DNA of 64,000 nt, from NCBI RefSeq assembly GCF_017573465.1, contig NZ_JAGEPF010000018.1:1-64000 (forward strand). The letters run 5' to 3'. The translations under genes were made by a program, and so were the position numbers. The stretch's first letter is position 1. Every line of letters starts with the position of its first letter. The stretch is from Actinomadura violacea. Its GTDB lineage: Bacteria; Actinomycetota; Actinomycetes; Streptosporangiales; Streptosporangiaceae. Positions 49,884-59,336 of this stretch are shown here, piece by piece. The notes beneath the pieces are model-generated. The model saw only the letters and a list, made by a program, of their open reading frames with translations. It did no database searches and was not told where the DNA came from.

Positions 49884-49989
49884 CGGCACCTGGTGCGCTC
49901 CAGGTGGGGAGGGCTCGCGGCGGTTCATTCGATGCGGGACTGCTCGGGGTGCACAGGCATGTCTCCGCCGCGGCGGGCAGCGGCGCGGC

Positions 49990-50721
49990 TCAGTACTCGT
50001 GGTCCCCGGAGGCGATCGCGGCGAACACCTCACCGATCGACCCGAACCCGGTGAAGAACTTTTCGGTGTCCGCCAGGTCCTCGAGGAAGCCGGGAGCGTC
50101 GGCGAGCGCGTCGTCGGAGTCCAGGGCGCGGGCCCAGCGCTCGGCGAGTGCGGCCAGCTCGTAGCAGGCGCCTAGCAGCCCCCCGAACCCTCCGCCGGAT
50201 CCGTCCCGCCCTGCACCGTCCCGCCCTGCACCGTCCCGGCCTGCGCTGTTGTGTCGTGGGCTGTTTTCGGGTGCCGGCGGGGCGGGGACGGGCTGCGGGT
50301 GGTCGTTGAGGGTGACGCCGGTGGCGCGCCCGGCCAGGCGCAGGATCCCCGCCCAGGCGGCCAGCCGGGCGGTGCGTATCCACAGCGGGTCATCGGTGTG
50401 CGGCGGCAGGGTGCGGGTGGGGATGCGGGCCGCTGCGACGATGTCGGCGGCGACCTGCTGCTCGGCGGGGGTGGGTTCCCACCGCCCGGTCTGCAGGTCG
50501 TGTACGGCTCGGGCCGCCCGCGAGCGGACGGCCTCCGCACGGTCGCGGTACCCGGCGTGGTCATGGAGGTCCAGCACGCCCGCAGTCTGGCAGATCCCGA
50601 CCGGTCGCCCGCGCCGGTAGCCCGCTGCACCGGCGATGACCGGAGTTGCGGCCGCCGGTTCGGTGAGATCGCCGGCCTCGATCGGCTGGTCGGCGGTGAC
50701 GTCGTCGGCGAAGACGTTCAC
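49990..50721 (-). CDS. Hypothetical protein with tandem GRDGA repeats
   Basis: 243 residues from a GTG that overlaps the upstream stop (GTGA). Contains RRGRPVGICQTAGVLDLHDH and a low-complexity segment AGRDGAGRDGAGRDG encoded by 15-bp direct repeats near 50200-50250. The C-terminal helices (ACYELAALAERWARALDSD) end in an acidic tail. Function unknown. Confidence 0.65.
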   Translation of the reverse strand: MNVFADDVTADQPIEAGDLTEPAAATPVIAGAAGYRRGRPVGICQTAGVLDLHDHAGYRDRAEAVRSRAARAVHDLQTGRWEPTPAEQQVAADIVAAARIPTRTLPPHTDDPLWIRTARLAAWAGILRLAGRATGVTLNDHPQPVPAPPAPENSPRHNSAGRDGAGRDGAGRDGSGGGFGGLLGACYELAALAERWARALDSDDALADAPGFLEDLADTEKFFTGFGSIGEVFAAIASGDHEY

Positions 50722-50975
50722 GTCGCCCGCCCGGTGGCTGAGGTCTGGCGCGAGCTGAGGATCTCGGCGCAGGGGCTGCATGCCTGGACGCGGGCGGGGA
50801 AGCTGCGGCCGGCCCGCGCGGCCAGCACCGTGACGGGGACCTGCCCGACGTGCAGGCACTGGTCGCGGGACTGGGGATGCACGGAGTAACACAAGCATCC
50901 GCACCCCGGGCCCTCCGTCTCTGGTCCCTCCGTCTCTGGGGTGTCTGTCTCTGGGGTGTCCTGAGCCGTGGTCAT
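50718..50975 (-). CDS. Small cysteine-rich protein, 85 residues
   Basis: MTTAQDTPETDTPETEGPET repeats open it; then CGCLCYSVHPQSRDQCLHVG and QACSPCAEIL supply five to six Cys plus His, likely zinc-binding. The stop overlaps the next start. Strong amino-acid signal supports translation despite its size. Confidence 0.65.
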   Translation of the reverse strand: MTTAQDTPETDTPETEGPETEGPGCGCLCYSVHPQSRDQCLHVGQVPVTVLAARAGRSFPARVQACSPCAEILSSRQTSATGRAT

Positions 50976-51125
50976 GCTGATGATTGTGGCGGCCGCCACC
51001 GGCGATGGTGCGCTGTTTCGCGGCGGGGAACACCACCTGGGAGCGGAGCCGGTCCGCCGACCAGGGCCCGGTCCGCTGAGCGTCAGGGGCTTCTCCGGCC
51101 TTGGGCGCTGGGTTATCGTCCGGTC

Positions 51126-51452
51126 ATGGGCGAGGGGACCGACTCCGGTGGTGGCGGGGCACGTGAGGTGAGGGTCGTGGAGATCGCCGCGCGCGTGGTG
51201 GAGGCGCTGCGCGCGACGGGCAACTACCAGGCCCGCTACGACAACGACGAGGAACGCGCGGTGCTGCAGCAGGCCGCCCGGATCGCTCGCGCGACGGTCC
51301 GGCCGCGTCGGATCACCGCCCGCACCACCGCCGGCGTCTTCTACGCGGTGTGGAGCGAGCCGACTCCGCTGGAGGACGAGGTGCGCTGGCACCAGATGGT
51401 CGAGGCGGTCAACGCCGTCCAGCCCAAGAACTGGCGGCAGCGCCGCCCGTAG
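51126..51452 (+). CDS. Hypothetical protein, 108 residues
   Basis: MGEGTDSGGGGAREVRVVEI, then AARVVEALRATGNYQARYDN and a basic DNA-binding-like IARATVRPRRITARTTAGVF. C-terminal EVRWHQMVEAVNAVQPKNWR. A single small domain, perhaps nucleic-acid binding. No family is known. Confidence 0.65.
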   Translation: MGEGTDSGGGGAREVRVVEIAARVVEALRATGNYQARYDNDEERAVLQQAARIARATVRPRRITARTTAGVFYAVWSEPTPLEDEVRWHQMVEAVNAVQPKNWRQRRP

Positions 51453-51561
51453 GCAGTGCCCATAGGCGGGCGGCCGGAAGGATGCGCTGCCTCAGCAGTA
51501 GCCGGCGTGTCGGAGCTGCACGTCATTCATCGCCCGACGGCCGGTGTGTCCTCGATCCGGA

Positions 51562-51960
51562 TCACTTCGGAGCGTCGGTGCCGGGCGGTGCCGGGCTTTT
51601 CGCGTGCACCAGCAGGACGGCGCCGTACCGGTGACCGGTGGGGTTCTCGCGGTCTTCGGCGTCGTCTTCGGTGGTGGGCTGGACGGTGAAGGCGAAGCCG
51701 TTCGCGGTGAGGACCGCGGCGATCGCGCCGATCATCACCGCCGCGATCGGGTGGCGCCCCGGTTCCTCGTCGAGGAACTCGTCCACCGCGTAGAAGACCT
51801 CGACCTTGTCGCCGTGGCCGCGCAGCCGGAAGCCGCCGTCCCCGAAGCCCTCCGGGTGCCGCGGCTCCTTCCCGGTCTCCAGGCCCTTGAGCCCGGCCAC
51901 GTCCAGCGCCGCCCAGACGGCCGTGGACAGTTCCTGGCCAGCGGGGGTGTAGAAGCCCAT
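51562..51960 (-). CDS. Hypothetical protein, 132 residues
   Basis: MGFYTPAGQELSTAVWAALD is followed by a soluble mixed fold: FRLRGHGDKVEVFYAVDEFL and VLTANGFAFTVQPTTEDDAE. No membrane segment except a mild hydrophobic AAVMIGAIAAVL. Conserved pattern not recognised. Confidence 0.65.
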   Translation of the reverse strand: MGFYTPAGQELSTAVWAALDVAGLKGLETGKEPRHPEGFGDGGFRLRGHGDKVEVFYAVDEFLDEEPGRHPIAAVMIGAIAAVLTANGFAFTVQPTTEDDAEDRENPTGHRYGAVLLVHAKSPAPPGTDAPK

Positions 51961-52332
51961 GGCGATCACCGTAGCCAGCCCGCCCGGTTCGCTGTCGGCC
52001 GCGGCTGACGATCGCCCTGGTTTCGCCACGTCCGCCGCGGCGTTCAGGCGCTGCAGCTCATGCGGCTCTGGCTCGCGGGGGTATACCCGCGGGTCGAGGT
52101 CGCCGACCTCGGCCGCCCCGGGCCGGGCGGGGCAAGCAGCCCACCGGCACCGGGCCGCCGACCGGACCTGCGCGCCGGCGGAGGCGTGCTCGGGGCCGCG
52201 AGGACGTGACTCCTTGGCGAGGGCGGATTCCTTGGTGAGATGGGGCGCCTGCCCGCGCCCGGCGCCGGCTCCGGCGTCGTTCAGCGTCTGCCTGCGCGGA
52301 CGGATGCTCCCCGGGTCTGGGCGCGGGCCTAC
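51961..52332. other. 370-bp intergenic region
   Basis: No supported gene. Two near-identical stretches, CTCCTTGGCGAGGG and TTCCTTGGTGAGAT, stand 20 bp apart near 52210-52240. A GGGTATACCC palindrome lies near 52079. Confidence 0.4.
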
Positions 52333-53607
52333 CTAGCAGGGGTCGAGGGGTTCGGGGGAGGGGGCCATCCGCAGGAACGCGGTGACGGGCACGTCGGTCT
52401 GGTAGCTGTGGCCGGCCGGGCAGCGGGCGGTGACCTCCTGCGCGCCCGGCAGCAGCCGCAAGACGACGCCGCGGCGGGCCTCGCATGTCGGGCAGTGCAC
52501 CTGGTGCGGGCGGCCGTGGCAGAGCGGGACGCCCTCCTCCTGCTGGTCCGCGGAGGGATCGCTCACCCACCAGGTCTCGGTGAGCAGCACCGACACCTCC
52601 TCGGCGCGCAGCAGGCACCGCGGGTCGCAGACGCGGGCGCTGTCGGGGGCGGGTGCGGCCAGCACGACGGGGCTGGGGTCGGCCGGAGTCACCGGCCGGC
52701 CCTCTCGCACCGCCGCAAGGCGGATGGGGGGAGCCGGATCGGCGATGGTCCCGAACCGCCGGTGCACCCGCTCGGGCAGTAGCGCCAGCAGCCGCAGCGT
52801 GTTGCGGTGCGCGGCGAGGCGACCGTCCCGGTAGGCGCTCTGTCCGCCGACGTCGCTGACGGCCGGGACCGGCCAGGGCGTGACCAGCCGCGCGCAGGCC
52901 CGCAGCACCGTCACCCGAGTACGCAGCATCTCGGATCTGAGGTCGCCGTAGCAGTAGTTCACCAGCGAGCCGTCCGGGCCGCCGTCCTGGGGGCCCTTCA
53001 GCTCGCCGTAGAGCGGGGACCGCCGCGACGGCACGAGGTTGAACAGCCGCTCGATGTCGGCCGCCAGGCAATCGTCGTCCACAGCGTGGAACGGCCGGCC
53101 GCCCAGGTTCTGCGTCAGCTCCCGGGTCATGGCGGTCGGGACGGCAGCGACGTAGTACACCTCGGCGGTCGCGCTGCCGTGGAACAGGTCCGTCACCATC
53201 TCCGCCAGCAGACCATCGGAAGACGTCAACAATGTGACCTCCACGTCCCCGCGACGAGCCCGGCCACCAACTGCACCGACACCAGCACCGGCGCCGGTGC
53301 TGGTGTCGGTGTCGGCGGGCCACAACGCCGTCGGTCCGGCCGCCGCCTCGAACCCCAACTCGCCCAGAACCCGCTGGACGCGGTCAGGAGCCTCGGCGTA
53401 GCCCAGATCGTCCAGCCGCCGGGCACGAGCCTCCGCGCGGACGGAGTTACCGTCCCGCAGCACCTCCCGCGTCCAGTCCGCGGCCACGGCCCAGACCCGC
53501 CGCGGATCGGGATCGCCTACCGCAGCCTCCCACCGCGCGCCGTGCCCATCGCGGCGCATCAGCGCGGCCACCTGCCCAAGGTCCTCCCGGCACCACCCTC
53601 GGCCCAT
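52333..53607 (-). CDS. Hypothetical protein, 424 residues
   Basis: No recognised fold. It includes a region DVEVTLLTSSDGLLAEMVTD, a helical YYVAAVPTAMTRELTQNLGG segment, and a Cys/His C-terminal section (DPRCLLRAEEVSVL, HCPTCEARRGVVLRL, ARCPAGHSY) that could bind zinc. Residues about 100-115 (DTDTSTGAGAGVG) are encoded by a perfect DNA palindrome. Function unknown. Confidence 0.7.
   Translation of the reverse strand: MGRGWCREDLGQVAALMRRDGHGARWEAAVGDPDPRRVWAVAADWTREVLRDGNSVRAEARARRLDDLGYAEAPDRVQRVLGELGFEAAAGPTALWPADTDTSTGAGAGVGAVGGRARRGDVEVTLLTSSDGLLAEMVTDLFHGSATAEVYYVAAVPTAMTRELTQNLGGRPFHAVDDDCLAADIERLFNLVPSRRSPLYGELKGPQDGGPDGSLVNYCYGDLRSEMLRTRVTVLRACARLVTPWPVPAVSDVGGQSAYRDGRLAAHRNTLRLLALLPERVHRRFGTIADPAPPIRLAAVREGRPVTPADPSPVVLAAPAPDSARVCDPRCLLRAEEVSVLLTETWWVSDPSADQQEEGVPLCHGRPHQVHCPTCEARRGVVLRLLPGAQEVTARCPAGHSYQTDVPVTAFLRMAPSPEPLDPC
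53274..53311. repeat. 38-bp perfect palindrome inside a coding sequence
   Basis: Two 19-base arms read identically on both strands around a CGGCGCCG centre. It encodes the DTDTSTGAGAGVG stretch of the 424-residue protein. Such a structure may extrude as a cruciform or act as a binding site. Confidence 0.75.
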
Positions 53608-53912
53608 CCCGTCCCGTCCCCCTCGGCTCTATCCGGGCACATGGGCCTGCTCGCGTCCCGAAGCATCCCGCGGCCGCAGACCACTTTGCTCCCAGAAGAC
53701 TCCCGGGCTCAAGGGCGCTCGGATGCCTCCAGCGCCACGACGCAGGAGGGCGAACCCAGCGCACCGTTCCTGGCGCGGCGGCGGCCCCGGCCGCGGACCG
53801 GTCGGCGGCGCGGTGCGAGGGGCGGGCCCTGCTCGACCGTGCGGCCCGAGGCGACCGCCGCACCCCCGCCGCACCCCCGCCGCACCCCCGGCCGCGCCAC
53901 CGCCGCGCCTGG
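53608..53912. other. 305-bp intergenic region
   Basis: No supported gene. Short direct repeats CCGCACCCCCG occur near 53865-53890. It lies between two leftward genes and presumably contains the promoter of the 424-residue gene's neighbour or a transcript end. Confidence 0.4.
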
Positions 53913-55277
53913 TCAGCGGCCTCGGGCGAGCACTGTGCGGGTCGTTTGGACGCCCCAGTCGTCGAGTTCGTCCAGGCGGTCGCCGCTGGCGCGCACGTTC
54001 CGCGGCAGCGCGTCGACGTGAGCGGCGATCTCCTCGCGCCCTTGAACCTCCGGGCCGACCATCAGCACGTCGGGGTCCGGGCGGGTCAGATGGGCCAGGT
54101 GCGCGCGGGCGGTGCCCGTCAGCACGGCGGACCTGCCCGCGGGCTGGGACAGATCCCCCTCGGGCGGCTCCCACACCGGCCCGTTGTCGGGACTCACCCG
54201 GTATGCGGTCAGACCCGCATGGACCGACGCCAACGTCGGGTTTCCGCACCCCAGCAACACAGTTTCCGGGCCGGCCGCGTCCCGGATCAGCCGCAGCGCC
54301 TCCCGGTAGGCGGTGACCGGGCCGACGCCCGAGGCGCGCCGCCCGGGCAGCGCCCCGGTCCACAAAAAGTCGAGCTTGAGGACCTGGAACCCGGCCTCGA
54401 CCACACCGGTGATCAGGCCGGTGAGCAGGTCGGCGCCCGCGGGACTGGTGGGATCCAGCACGCGGACCCGGCGCGCCGTCCCGAACGGCGCGTCCACCTC
54501 CGGGACCCACGCCTCAGGGTCGGCCCGGACCGCTTCGGAGTCGACCTGCGCCAGGGTCGGGCACAGCCACAGCCCCGGGGCGAACCCGCGGTCGCCGACC
54601 CTTGCGGCCATCGCCTCCAGCGAGCCGAGGTCGGCGCGGACCGAGGTGCGCCAGTCGCCCAAGGTGGCGAAGTACCCGTCGTCCCACAGCAGCGACTCAA
54701 CCGGGAGTTGGTGCCGGCGGATGGTGTCCATGGTGGCCTGGACCGCGGCGTGGTCCACGCGCCTGCGGTAGGCGTACCACGAGCACCACAATGGCGGCAC
54801 CGGCCGCTCGTCGCGGGCCGTCCAGCACTCGCCGCCCGGCGCCCACCGCGGCCCCCAGGTGTCCGGCCATGCCGCCGCCCAGGCGTCGAGCGCACGCCGG
54901 ATCGGGCCGGGGAAGCGTTGGCGGGTGCACGGTCCGTCGGCGGTGATCCGGTAGGTGCGCGCCCCGTGCGGGGTGGCGCGAACGACCGGGATGTGAGCCG
55001 GGTCGGGCGCGGCGTACACCATGACGTCGTCGCCGACGCCGGGGTCGAGCGCCAGCAGGCCGCCGTCGGACTGGACGGTCCCGGCCGCATGCATGCCGGG
55101 GTCGCTCCAGGACGCGCCGCGCCGGTAGAAGTGATCGTGCAGGCGCTCGTCGCCGGGCCGCGGACCGTTCTGCCGCCACCGGGTCACCAGGCTCGGAGAC
55201 CAGCTCTGCCAACCCTCGCAGTACACCTGAGCGACGTCGGGATCGACCTCGACCTCGTCGAGCACGATGTCATCCAA
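53913..55277 (-). CDS. GH36-type alpha-galactosidase-like glycoside hydrolase
   Basis: About 454 residues from a TTG with GGGAGAGAGG upstream. The N-terminal beta domain (YCEGWQSWSPSLVTRWRQ) is followed by a TIM-barrel core: WCSWYAYRRRVDHAAVQ, ESLLWDDGYFATLGDW. The nucleophile Asp is in LKLDFLWTG (near 305) and the likely acid/base Asp in YRVSPDNGPVWEP (near 360). Probably hydrolyses alpha-linked sugars; a cytosolic role fits the absence of a signal peptide. Convergent context; GH36 assignment is motif-based. Confidence 0.85.
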   Translation of the reverse strand: MDDIVLDEVEVDPDVAQVYCEGWQSWSPSLVTRWRQNGPRPGDERLHDHFYRRGASWSDPGMHAAGTVQSDGGLLALDPGVGDDVMVYAAPDPAHIPVVRATPHGARTYRITADGPCTRQRFPGPIRRALDAWAAAWPDTWGPRWAPGGECWTARDERPVPPLWCSWYAYRRRVDHAAVQATMDTIRRHQLPVESLLWDDGYFATLGDWRTSVRADLGSLEAMAARVGDRGFAPGLWLCPTLAQVDSEAVRADPEAWVPEVDAPFGTARRVRVLDPTSPAGADLLTGLITGVVEAGFQVLKLDFLWTGALPGRRASGVGPVTAYREALRLIRDAAGPETVLLGCGNPTLASVHAGLTAYRVSPDNGPVWEPPEGDLSQPAGRSAVLTGTARAHLAHLTRPDPDVLMVGPEVQGREEIAAHVDALPRNVRASGDRLDELDDWGVQTTRTVLARGR

Positions 55278-55479
55278 AGCCTCTCTCCCTTTCCTTGCGA
55301 TCAAGCCGCCGGCCCCCGCCGCTTGCGGGTGAGGCAGCAGACGATGCCTTCTGAAGGCGCGGCGGGCGGCCGATCACCGCGGACCGACCACCGGCCCCCG
55401 CACCGCGCCGTATCGCAACGGCCTGGGGCGGCGGGAGGCACGGGAGGCGCCGCGACCGGGCCGGGTGACCGTGACAGCC

Positions 55480-55511
55480 GGGGCCGCGTCCGGACGGTCG
55501 GACGCGGCCCC
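55480..55511 (-). terminator. Perfect 13-bp hairpin after the RNA-ligase-like gene
   Basis: GGGGCCGCGTCCG / CGGACGCGGCCCC with loop GACGGT, eight bases past the stop of the leftward 2'-5' RNA ligase-like gene. Confidence 0.75.
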
Positions 55512-55518
55512 CGGGGCG

Positions 55519-56187
55519 TCACGACGACGGCGAAGCGCCGTCGGCCGCGGCGCCGCCGCCGGTGTGGCCGAGGGGGATCTCCGCCAGGACGCTCCAACGG
55601 ATCTCGCGCCGATCGTGGTACTGGCCGACATACACCAGGCGGTCGGCGCGCAGGGTCACCTCGCCGCGGCCGTGGTCGCTGAGCCACGCCTTCAGGGCGG
55701 CGCGGTCGACGCCGGCGGCCTCGGGGCCGGCGGCGTAGCCCAGGCTGACGTGCGGCCAGTAGGTGCCAGGGATCCACGGCCACCGGTCGCCGACCACGGC
55801 CCGGGTCTGCTGCCAGGTCATCTCCCACAGCGCGCGGGCGGGCGGCCCGGGCCGCCCCAGGCACTCGATCGCGACGTTGCCGGGGGACGGCTGGCTGAAG
55901 GTCACCGTGAACGGGTCGATGTCCGCCGCGCACACCCGGACCCCTTCGATGATCCGGGCGATCTCCACGGCGCTGGCGTCATCCTGCGGGCCGGAGTGCA
56001 GGACGGTCATGTGCAGCCACTCGGGGGCGACCGGCTCGATACCGGGCCGGTGCGTCAGTTCGGTGTAGGGGTCGGTCAGCGCCGTCCGGACCTGCTCGGT
56101 GTCGAACAGGACGTGCCAGTGCAGGTCGGCGCGTCCGGCGGGCCAGGCGTCCTTGCGGGACTCGACTCCGGCGAAGAAGTCATCCAT
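55519..56187 (-). CDS. 2'-5' RNA ligase / 2H phosphoesterase family protein
   Basis: 222 residues. Two HxT-type motifs identify the 2H fold: LHMTVLH (His59, Thr61) and PHVSLGY (near 145). Spacing fits the family. Such enzymes ligate or hydrolyse 2'-5' or cyclic phosphodiester bonds in RNA or nucleotides. The C-terminus is Gly/Ala-rich. It lies between the GH36 and EEP genes, all leftward. Confidence 0.85.
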   Translation of the reverse strand: MDDFFAGVESRKDAWPAGRADLHWHVLFDTEQVRTALTDPYTELTHRPGIEPVAPEWLHMTVLHSGPQDDASAVEIARIIEGVRVCAADIDPFTVTFSQPSPGNVAIECLGRPGPPARALWEMTWQQTRAVVGDRWPWIPGTYWPHVSLGYAAGPEAAGVDRAALKAWLSDHGRGEVTLRADRLVYVGQYHDRREIRWSVLAEIPLGHTGGGAAADGASPSS

Positions 56188-56267
56188 GATCTGCTGCCCT
56201 TTCCCATGAGGGGTGTTGTGGCTCTGTGAAGGAAGGTCGTTCGGGAAGATCGGGGATCGGGGAACGG

Positions 56268-57233
56268 TCAGACGTCCAACTCCACGCTGATGCGCAGATG
56301 GTCGCTGTCGGGATGGTCGGGGTCGGCCGGCTGGTGGACCTGGTAGGAGGCCAGCCGGTCGGCGAACGGCTTGTTGAGCAGGATGTGGTCAATGGCGCAG
56401 GCCTGGCGGCCGTCGGGGCGGGGAAGCTGGGTCGGGCTGGTGTCGCCGGCGAGTTCGGCGGCGTCGTAGAACCCGACGCCTCCGACGCGGCGGCCCGGCT
56501 CGCCCGGCCGTCCCGGTCGCCAGATGCCGCACAGGTAGTCCAGGGCGTCGGCGTCGGGGACGTTCTCCTCGGCTCCCGCGAGGGCGGGGGACCACCGGGT
56601 GCGCCAGGCGGGCCGCCACGGCTGCTCCGGCGGGTATATGGCGGTGTCGTTGAGGTCGCCGGGCTCCCAGTCAGGCCCCGACAGGGTGGTGTTGAAGTCC
56701 CCGGCGATGGCGCAGGGGATCTCGGTGGCGGCCAGGCGCTGGAGCTCGCGGGCGTCGGCCAGGCGCTGCTGTCCGCTGAAGATGTCGCCGTGCACGGCGA
56801 CGATCCGGAACTCTTCGGTGCGGCCGGGCAGGCTGCCCACCAGCATGTTGCGGGTGCGTGCGGCGAAGTCGGGGGCGGTGTCGTCGTACCAGCGGTGCAC
56901 CACGATCCGCTGCAGGTCGACGAAGACGACCGGGGCGAAGGGGCCCCATTGGCGCGGCAGGCTGCCGATCAGCGGGGTGTAGGTGGGGCCGCCGGCGGCG
57001 CGCAGCGCGTTCGCCGCGCCCCACGCCGCGGCCGCGCCGCTGAACCGGTAGTAGTCGCCCTCACCCAGGACAAGCACGGCTGGATAGCTTCCGGTGCTCA
57101 TGATGCGCACCAGGCCGGTGAAGTCCCAGCACGTCCCGGACAGGCTGATGAGGTCGTTGGCGTAGCCGATGCCGTCGGCGGCCACGCGGCCGCCGTGCTC
57201 GTAGTTGATGTAGTCGATCCTGAGCCTTGTCAC
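56268..57233 (-). CDS. Endonuclease/exonuclease/phosphatase (EEP) family protein
   Basis: 321 residues from GTG. Signature motifs: IDYINYEHGG (N-terminal strand), IVAVHGDIFSG, AIAGDFNTTLSG (metal/catalytic Asp-Asn), IDHILLN and PDSDHLRISVEL (catalytic Asp-His). Probably a metal-dependent phosphodiesterase acting on nucleic acid or a small phosphate ester. In the leftward series with the RNA-ligase-like gene. Confidence 0.85.
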   Translation of the reverse strand: MTRLRIDYINYEHGGRVAADGIGYANDLISLSGTCWDFTGLVRIMSTGSYPAVLVLGEGDYYRFSGAAAAWGAANALRAAGGPTYTPLIGSLPRQWGPFAPVVFVDLQRIVVHRWYDDTAPDFAARTRNMLVGSLPGRTEEFRIVAVHGDIFSGQQRLADARELQRLAATEIPCAIAGDFNTTLSGPDWEPGDLNDTAIYPPEQPWRPAWRTRWSPALAGAEENVPDADALDYLCGIWRPGRPGEPGRRVGGVGFYDAAELAGDTSPTQLPRPDGRQACAIDHILLNKPFADRLASYQVHQPADPDHPDSDHLRISVELDV

Positions 57234-57445
57234 GGTGGTTCTTGCCTCTCCTTGCTGTCGTCGGCCAGTGGATCCGGCGGACGCTGGGACCCGTTCGGGA
57301 ATGGCGGGCTGGGCGGGTGACGCATGGCTCGCTATTCGTCCTGGCCGGGCATGACCGGGTCTGCTGTTCTTGAGGCTCGGTGCTCTCCTGTGTTCCGGTA
57401 GGGGATTTTGTTGTTCACGGGCCAGCGGCAGCCCGACGAGGGCTT

Positions 57446-58327
57446 TTAGCGGAGCCGCCATTTTCCGACCGCATGTTCGATGAACTGTTTCGACTCCGCC
57501 GGAGGCAATGCATAGTCCTTCATGGCGTTCCAGGATTTGCGGTAGAGCTGCGCGCCGTCCCCGAGGTACAGCTCGGGTGAGGCCAGGCCGTCGAGGTAGG
57601 CGATGTCGGTGAGGCCGAGCTCGCCGGCGAACTCCAAGACCGTGAACGACTCCCCGAAGACCGGTCTGCGAGCCATCTCCAGCGGCAGGATCCGGATGTC
57701 GACGTTCGGGAGCTCCGCCTGCTCCAGCAGGTGCGTCATCTGGCTCTCCATGACCGTCGGGTCGCCGACAGCGCGCCAGAGCGTGGATTCGTCGATCACC
57801 GCGGCCAGGCGCAGCGGGGCGGCCGGTGGATCGGCCTGCGCATCGGTCTGGCGCAGCCGCTGCTGCCGGTGAAGACGCAGCTCCAGGCGGCGCGCCACCT
57901 GATGCGGGGTGGCCACGCCGATCGCCTGGCCGCTGTCCAGGACGCAGTGCGCGTAGCTTTGGTGCTGCAGCAGCCCCGGGACGGCGGCGAGGCTGAAGGT
58001 CAGCGCGGCCCGTGCCTGGGTCTCCATGGCGAGGTAGGCGGCGAAGGTCCCTCCGGCCACATCGCCGTAGTCGTGCGCCCATCCTCGGCTCGTCGGCGCC
58101 TGCAGCGCCAGCAGCGCGTCTCGTGCAGGCCCCTGCACGTGATGCGCATCCAGGAGCAGGCGAAGTTCACCGGCGCCGATCCCAGTTCGGCCGTGTTCGA
58201 TTCGGCTGAGCTTGTGAGTCGGCCAGCCCGCCTGAGCCGCGACCTGCGCGATGGTGCGGCCCGACGTGCGTCTGATACGGCGCAGTTCATTGCCGAGGCG
58301 GCGCCGGTGGACGGCGGCTGCGTTCAC
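57446..58327 (-). CDS. XRE-family regulator with DUF5753 domain
   Basis: 293 residues. The N-terminal HTH (LRRIRRTSGRTIAQVAAQAG, HKLSRIEHGRTGIGAGEL; about 15-55) is a canonical XRE domain. DUF5753 follows from about 95 (YLAMETQARAALTFSLAAVP, PHQVARRLELRLHRQQRL). Resembles the SCO-type regulators that work with small DUF397 or methyltransferase genes. Likely controls the downstream leftward genes. Confidence 0.88.
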   Translation of the reverse strand: MNAAAVHRRRLGNELRRIRRTSGRTIAQVAAQAGWPTHKLSRIEHGRTGIGAGELRLLLDAHHVQGPARDALLALQAPTSRGWAHDYGDVAGGTFAAYLAMETQARAALTFSLAAVPGLLQHQSYAHCVLDSGQAIGVATPHQVARRLELRLHRQQRLRQTDAQADPPAAPLRLAAVIDESTLWRAVGDPTVMESQMTHLLEQAELPNVDIRILPLEMARRPVFGESFTVLEFAGELGLTDIAYLDGLASPELYLGDGAQLYRKSWNAMKDYALPPAESKQFIEHAVGKWRLR

Positions 58328-58424
58328 GATTCATCGTCTCCGCTTGGTCGGGGGCGGTGGAGTGGTGGAGCGGTTCTGCCGCCTCCCTTGCCCCGGTGGC
58401 TCGTCCGGGTGGGGCGGCCGTCGG

Positions 58425-59066
58425 TCATGGCTGTCCGCCCGCGTCGGATCGGCCGGTCGCTTGCCGGCCGAGGTATCTGGGCAGAACGGACAGATCCCGG
58501 ATCTGTGGGAGGTCTTCGATCAAGGGCGGGTAGGCGATGTCGAAACGTGGCAGCAGCACGCCGCGAAGGCCGTGGAGCTGCGGAGCGGTCACGTCGTTGG
58601 TGATGCCGGGCCCGACGCTCAGCACGCGGCCGGGGACGCAGTCGGCGGCGGTGATAATGCGGGAGTACACCAGCGGACTCGGTTTGCCGGCGCCGACGGT
58701 CCGGGGCTGCACGATCATGTGGAACAACTCGCCGATCCCGGCGGCGCGCAGAGCGGGGGCCAGGTCGCGATCGTGGACGCTGGTCAGCACGAGCCGCAGT
58801 CCGGCTCCGGCCAGCTCGTGAATGGTGCGCGCGGCGTTGGGAGCGATGCCGGGGTCGATGCCGGGCCGACGCGGCCAGCTCGTGGGGATGAGGGAGGTGT
58901 AGTCGATCGCAACGCAGCTGATCGACGGGCCGAAGTAGCGTGCGCGGGCCGGAGGGATCGCGGTCGGGGAGACGCCCCAGACCGAAGGGTTTGAGCCGTC
59001 TGGTGACGACGCGGCGGGCCGGCCGGGCTGGTGGCCGACGGCCGAGCCGATGTGATTGATGGCCAC
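58425..59066 (-). CDS. HAD-like phosphatase, altered active site (protein A)
   Basis: 213 residues. Motif I reads CVAIDYTSLI: the nucleophile Asp is present but the usual second Asp (DxD) is missing. Motif II LVLTSVHD and motif III GAGKPSPLV (Lys) are kept; motif IV is VGPGITNDV. It is followed to the right by a similar HAD-like gene. Could be a sensor or pseudo-phosphatase. Confidence 0.7.
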   Translation of the reverse strand: MAINHIGSAVGHQPGRPAASSPDGSNPSVWGVSPTAIPPARARYFGPSISCVAIDYTSLIPTSWPRRPGIDPGIAPNAARTIHELAGAGLRLVLTSVHDRDLAPALRAAGIGELFHMIVQPRTVGAGKPSPLVYSRIITAADCVPGRVLSVGPGITNDVTAPQLHGLRGVLLPRFDIAYPPLIEDLPQIRDLSVLPRYLGRQATGRSDAGGQP

Positions 59067-59292
59067 GATGCGTCTTCTGGTGAGTGGTGGAGGCGGGCGG
59101 GGTCGCCGTTGCCGGTTCGTCTCACCGGCTGGCGGGGTGCGATTCGCAGGACGCGGGCCTGCGGGCCAGGACGGATCGGGCGCCGGCCAGCGGGCTGCAG
59201 CCGGGGTGTGATCTGGCGGCGGATGGCTCCGGCCGAGGGTGAGATGCCTTCGGCGGCACGCCTGCTCCTTGGACACGCGCCCCGCTTTTCCT

Positions 59293-59325
59293 GAACCGAT
59301 TGGGTCTGTGAGAGCAGACCGGTTC
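59293..59325 (-). terminator. Hairpin after the second HAD-like gene
   Basis: GAACCG...GGTCTG pairs with CAGACC...GGTTC around a GTGAGAG-like loop, 12 bases after the stop of the leftward HAD-like gene B. Confidence 0.6.
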
Positions 59326-59336
59326 CGTTGCGAACC

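Noticed and set aside
52058..53323. 421-residue leftward ORF overlapping the 424-residue gene in another frame
   Set aside because: Arg/Gly/Pro-rich; the alternative frame has coherent Cys/His blocks and normal composition.
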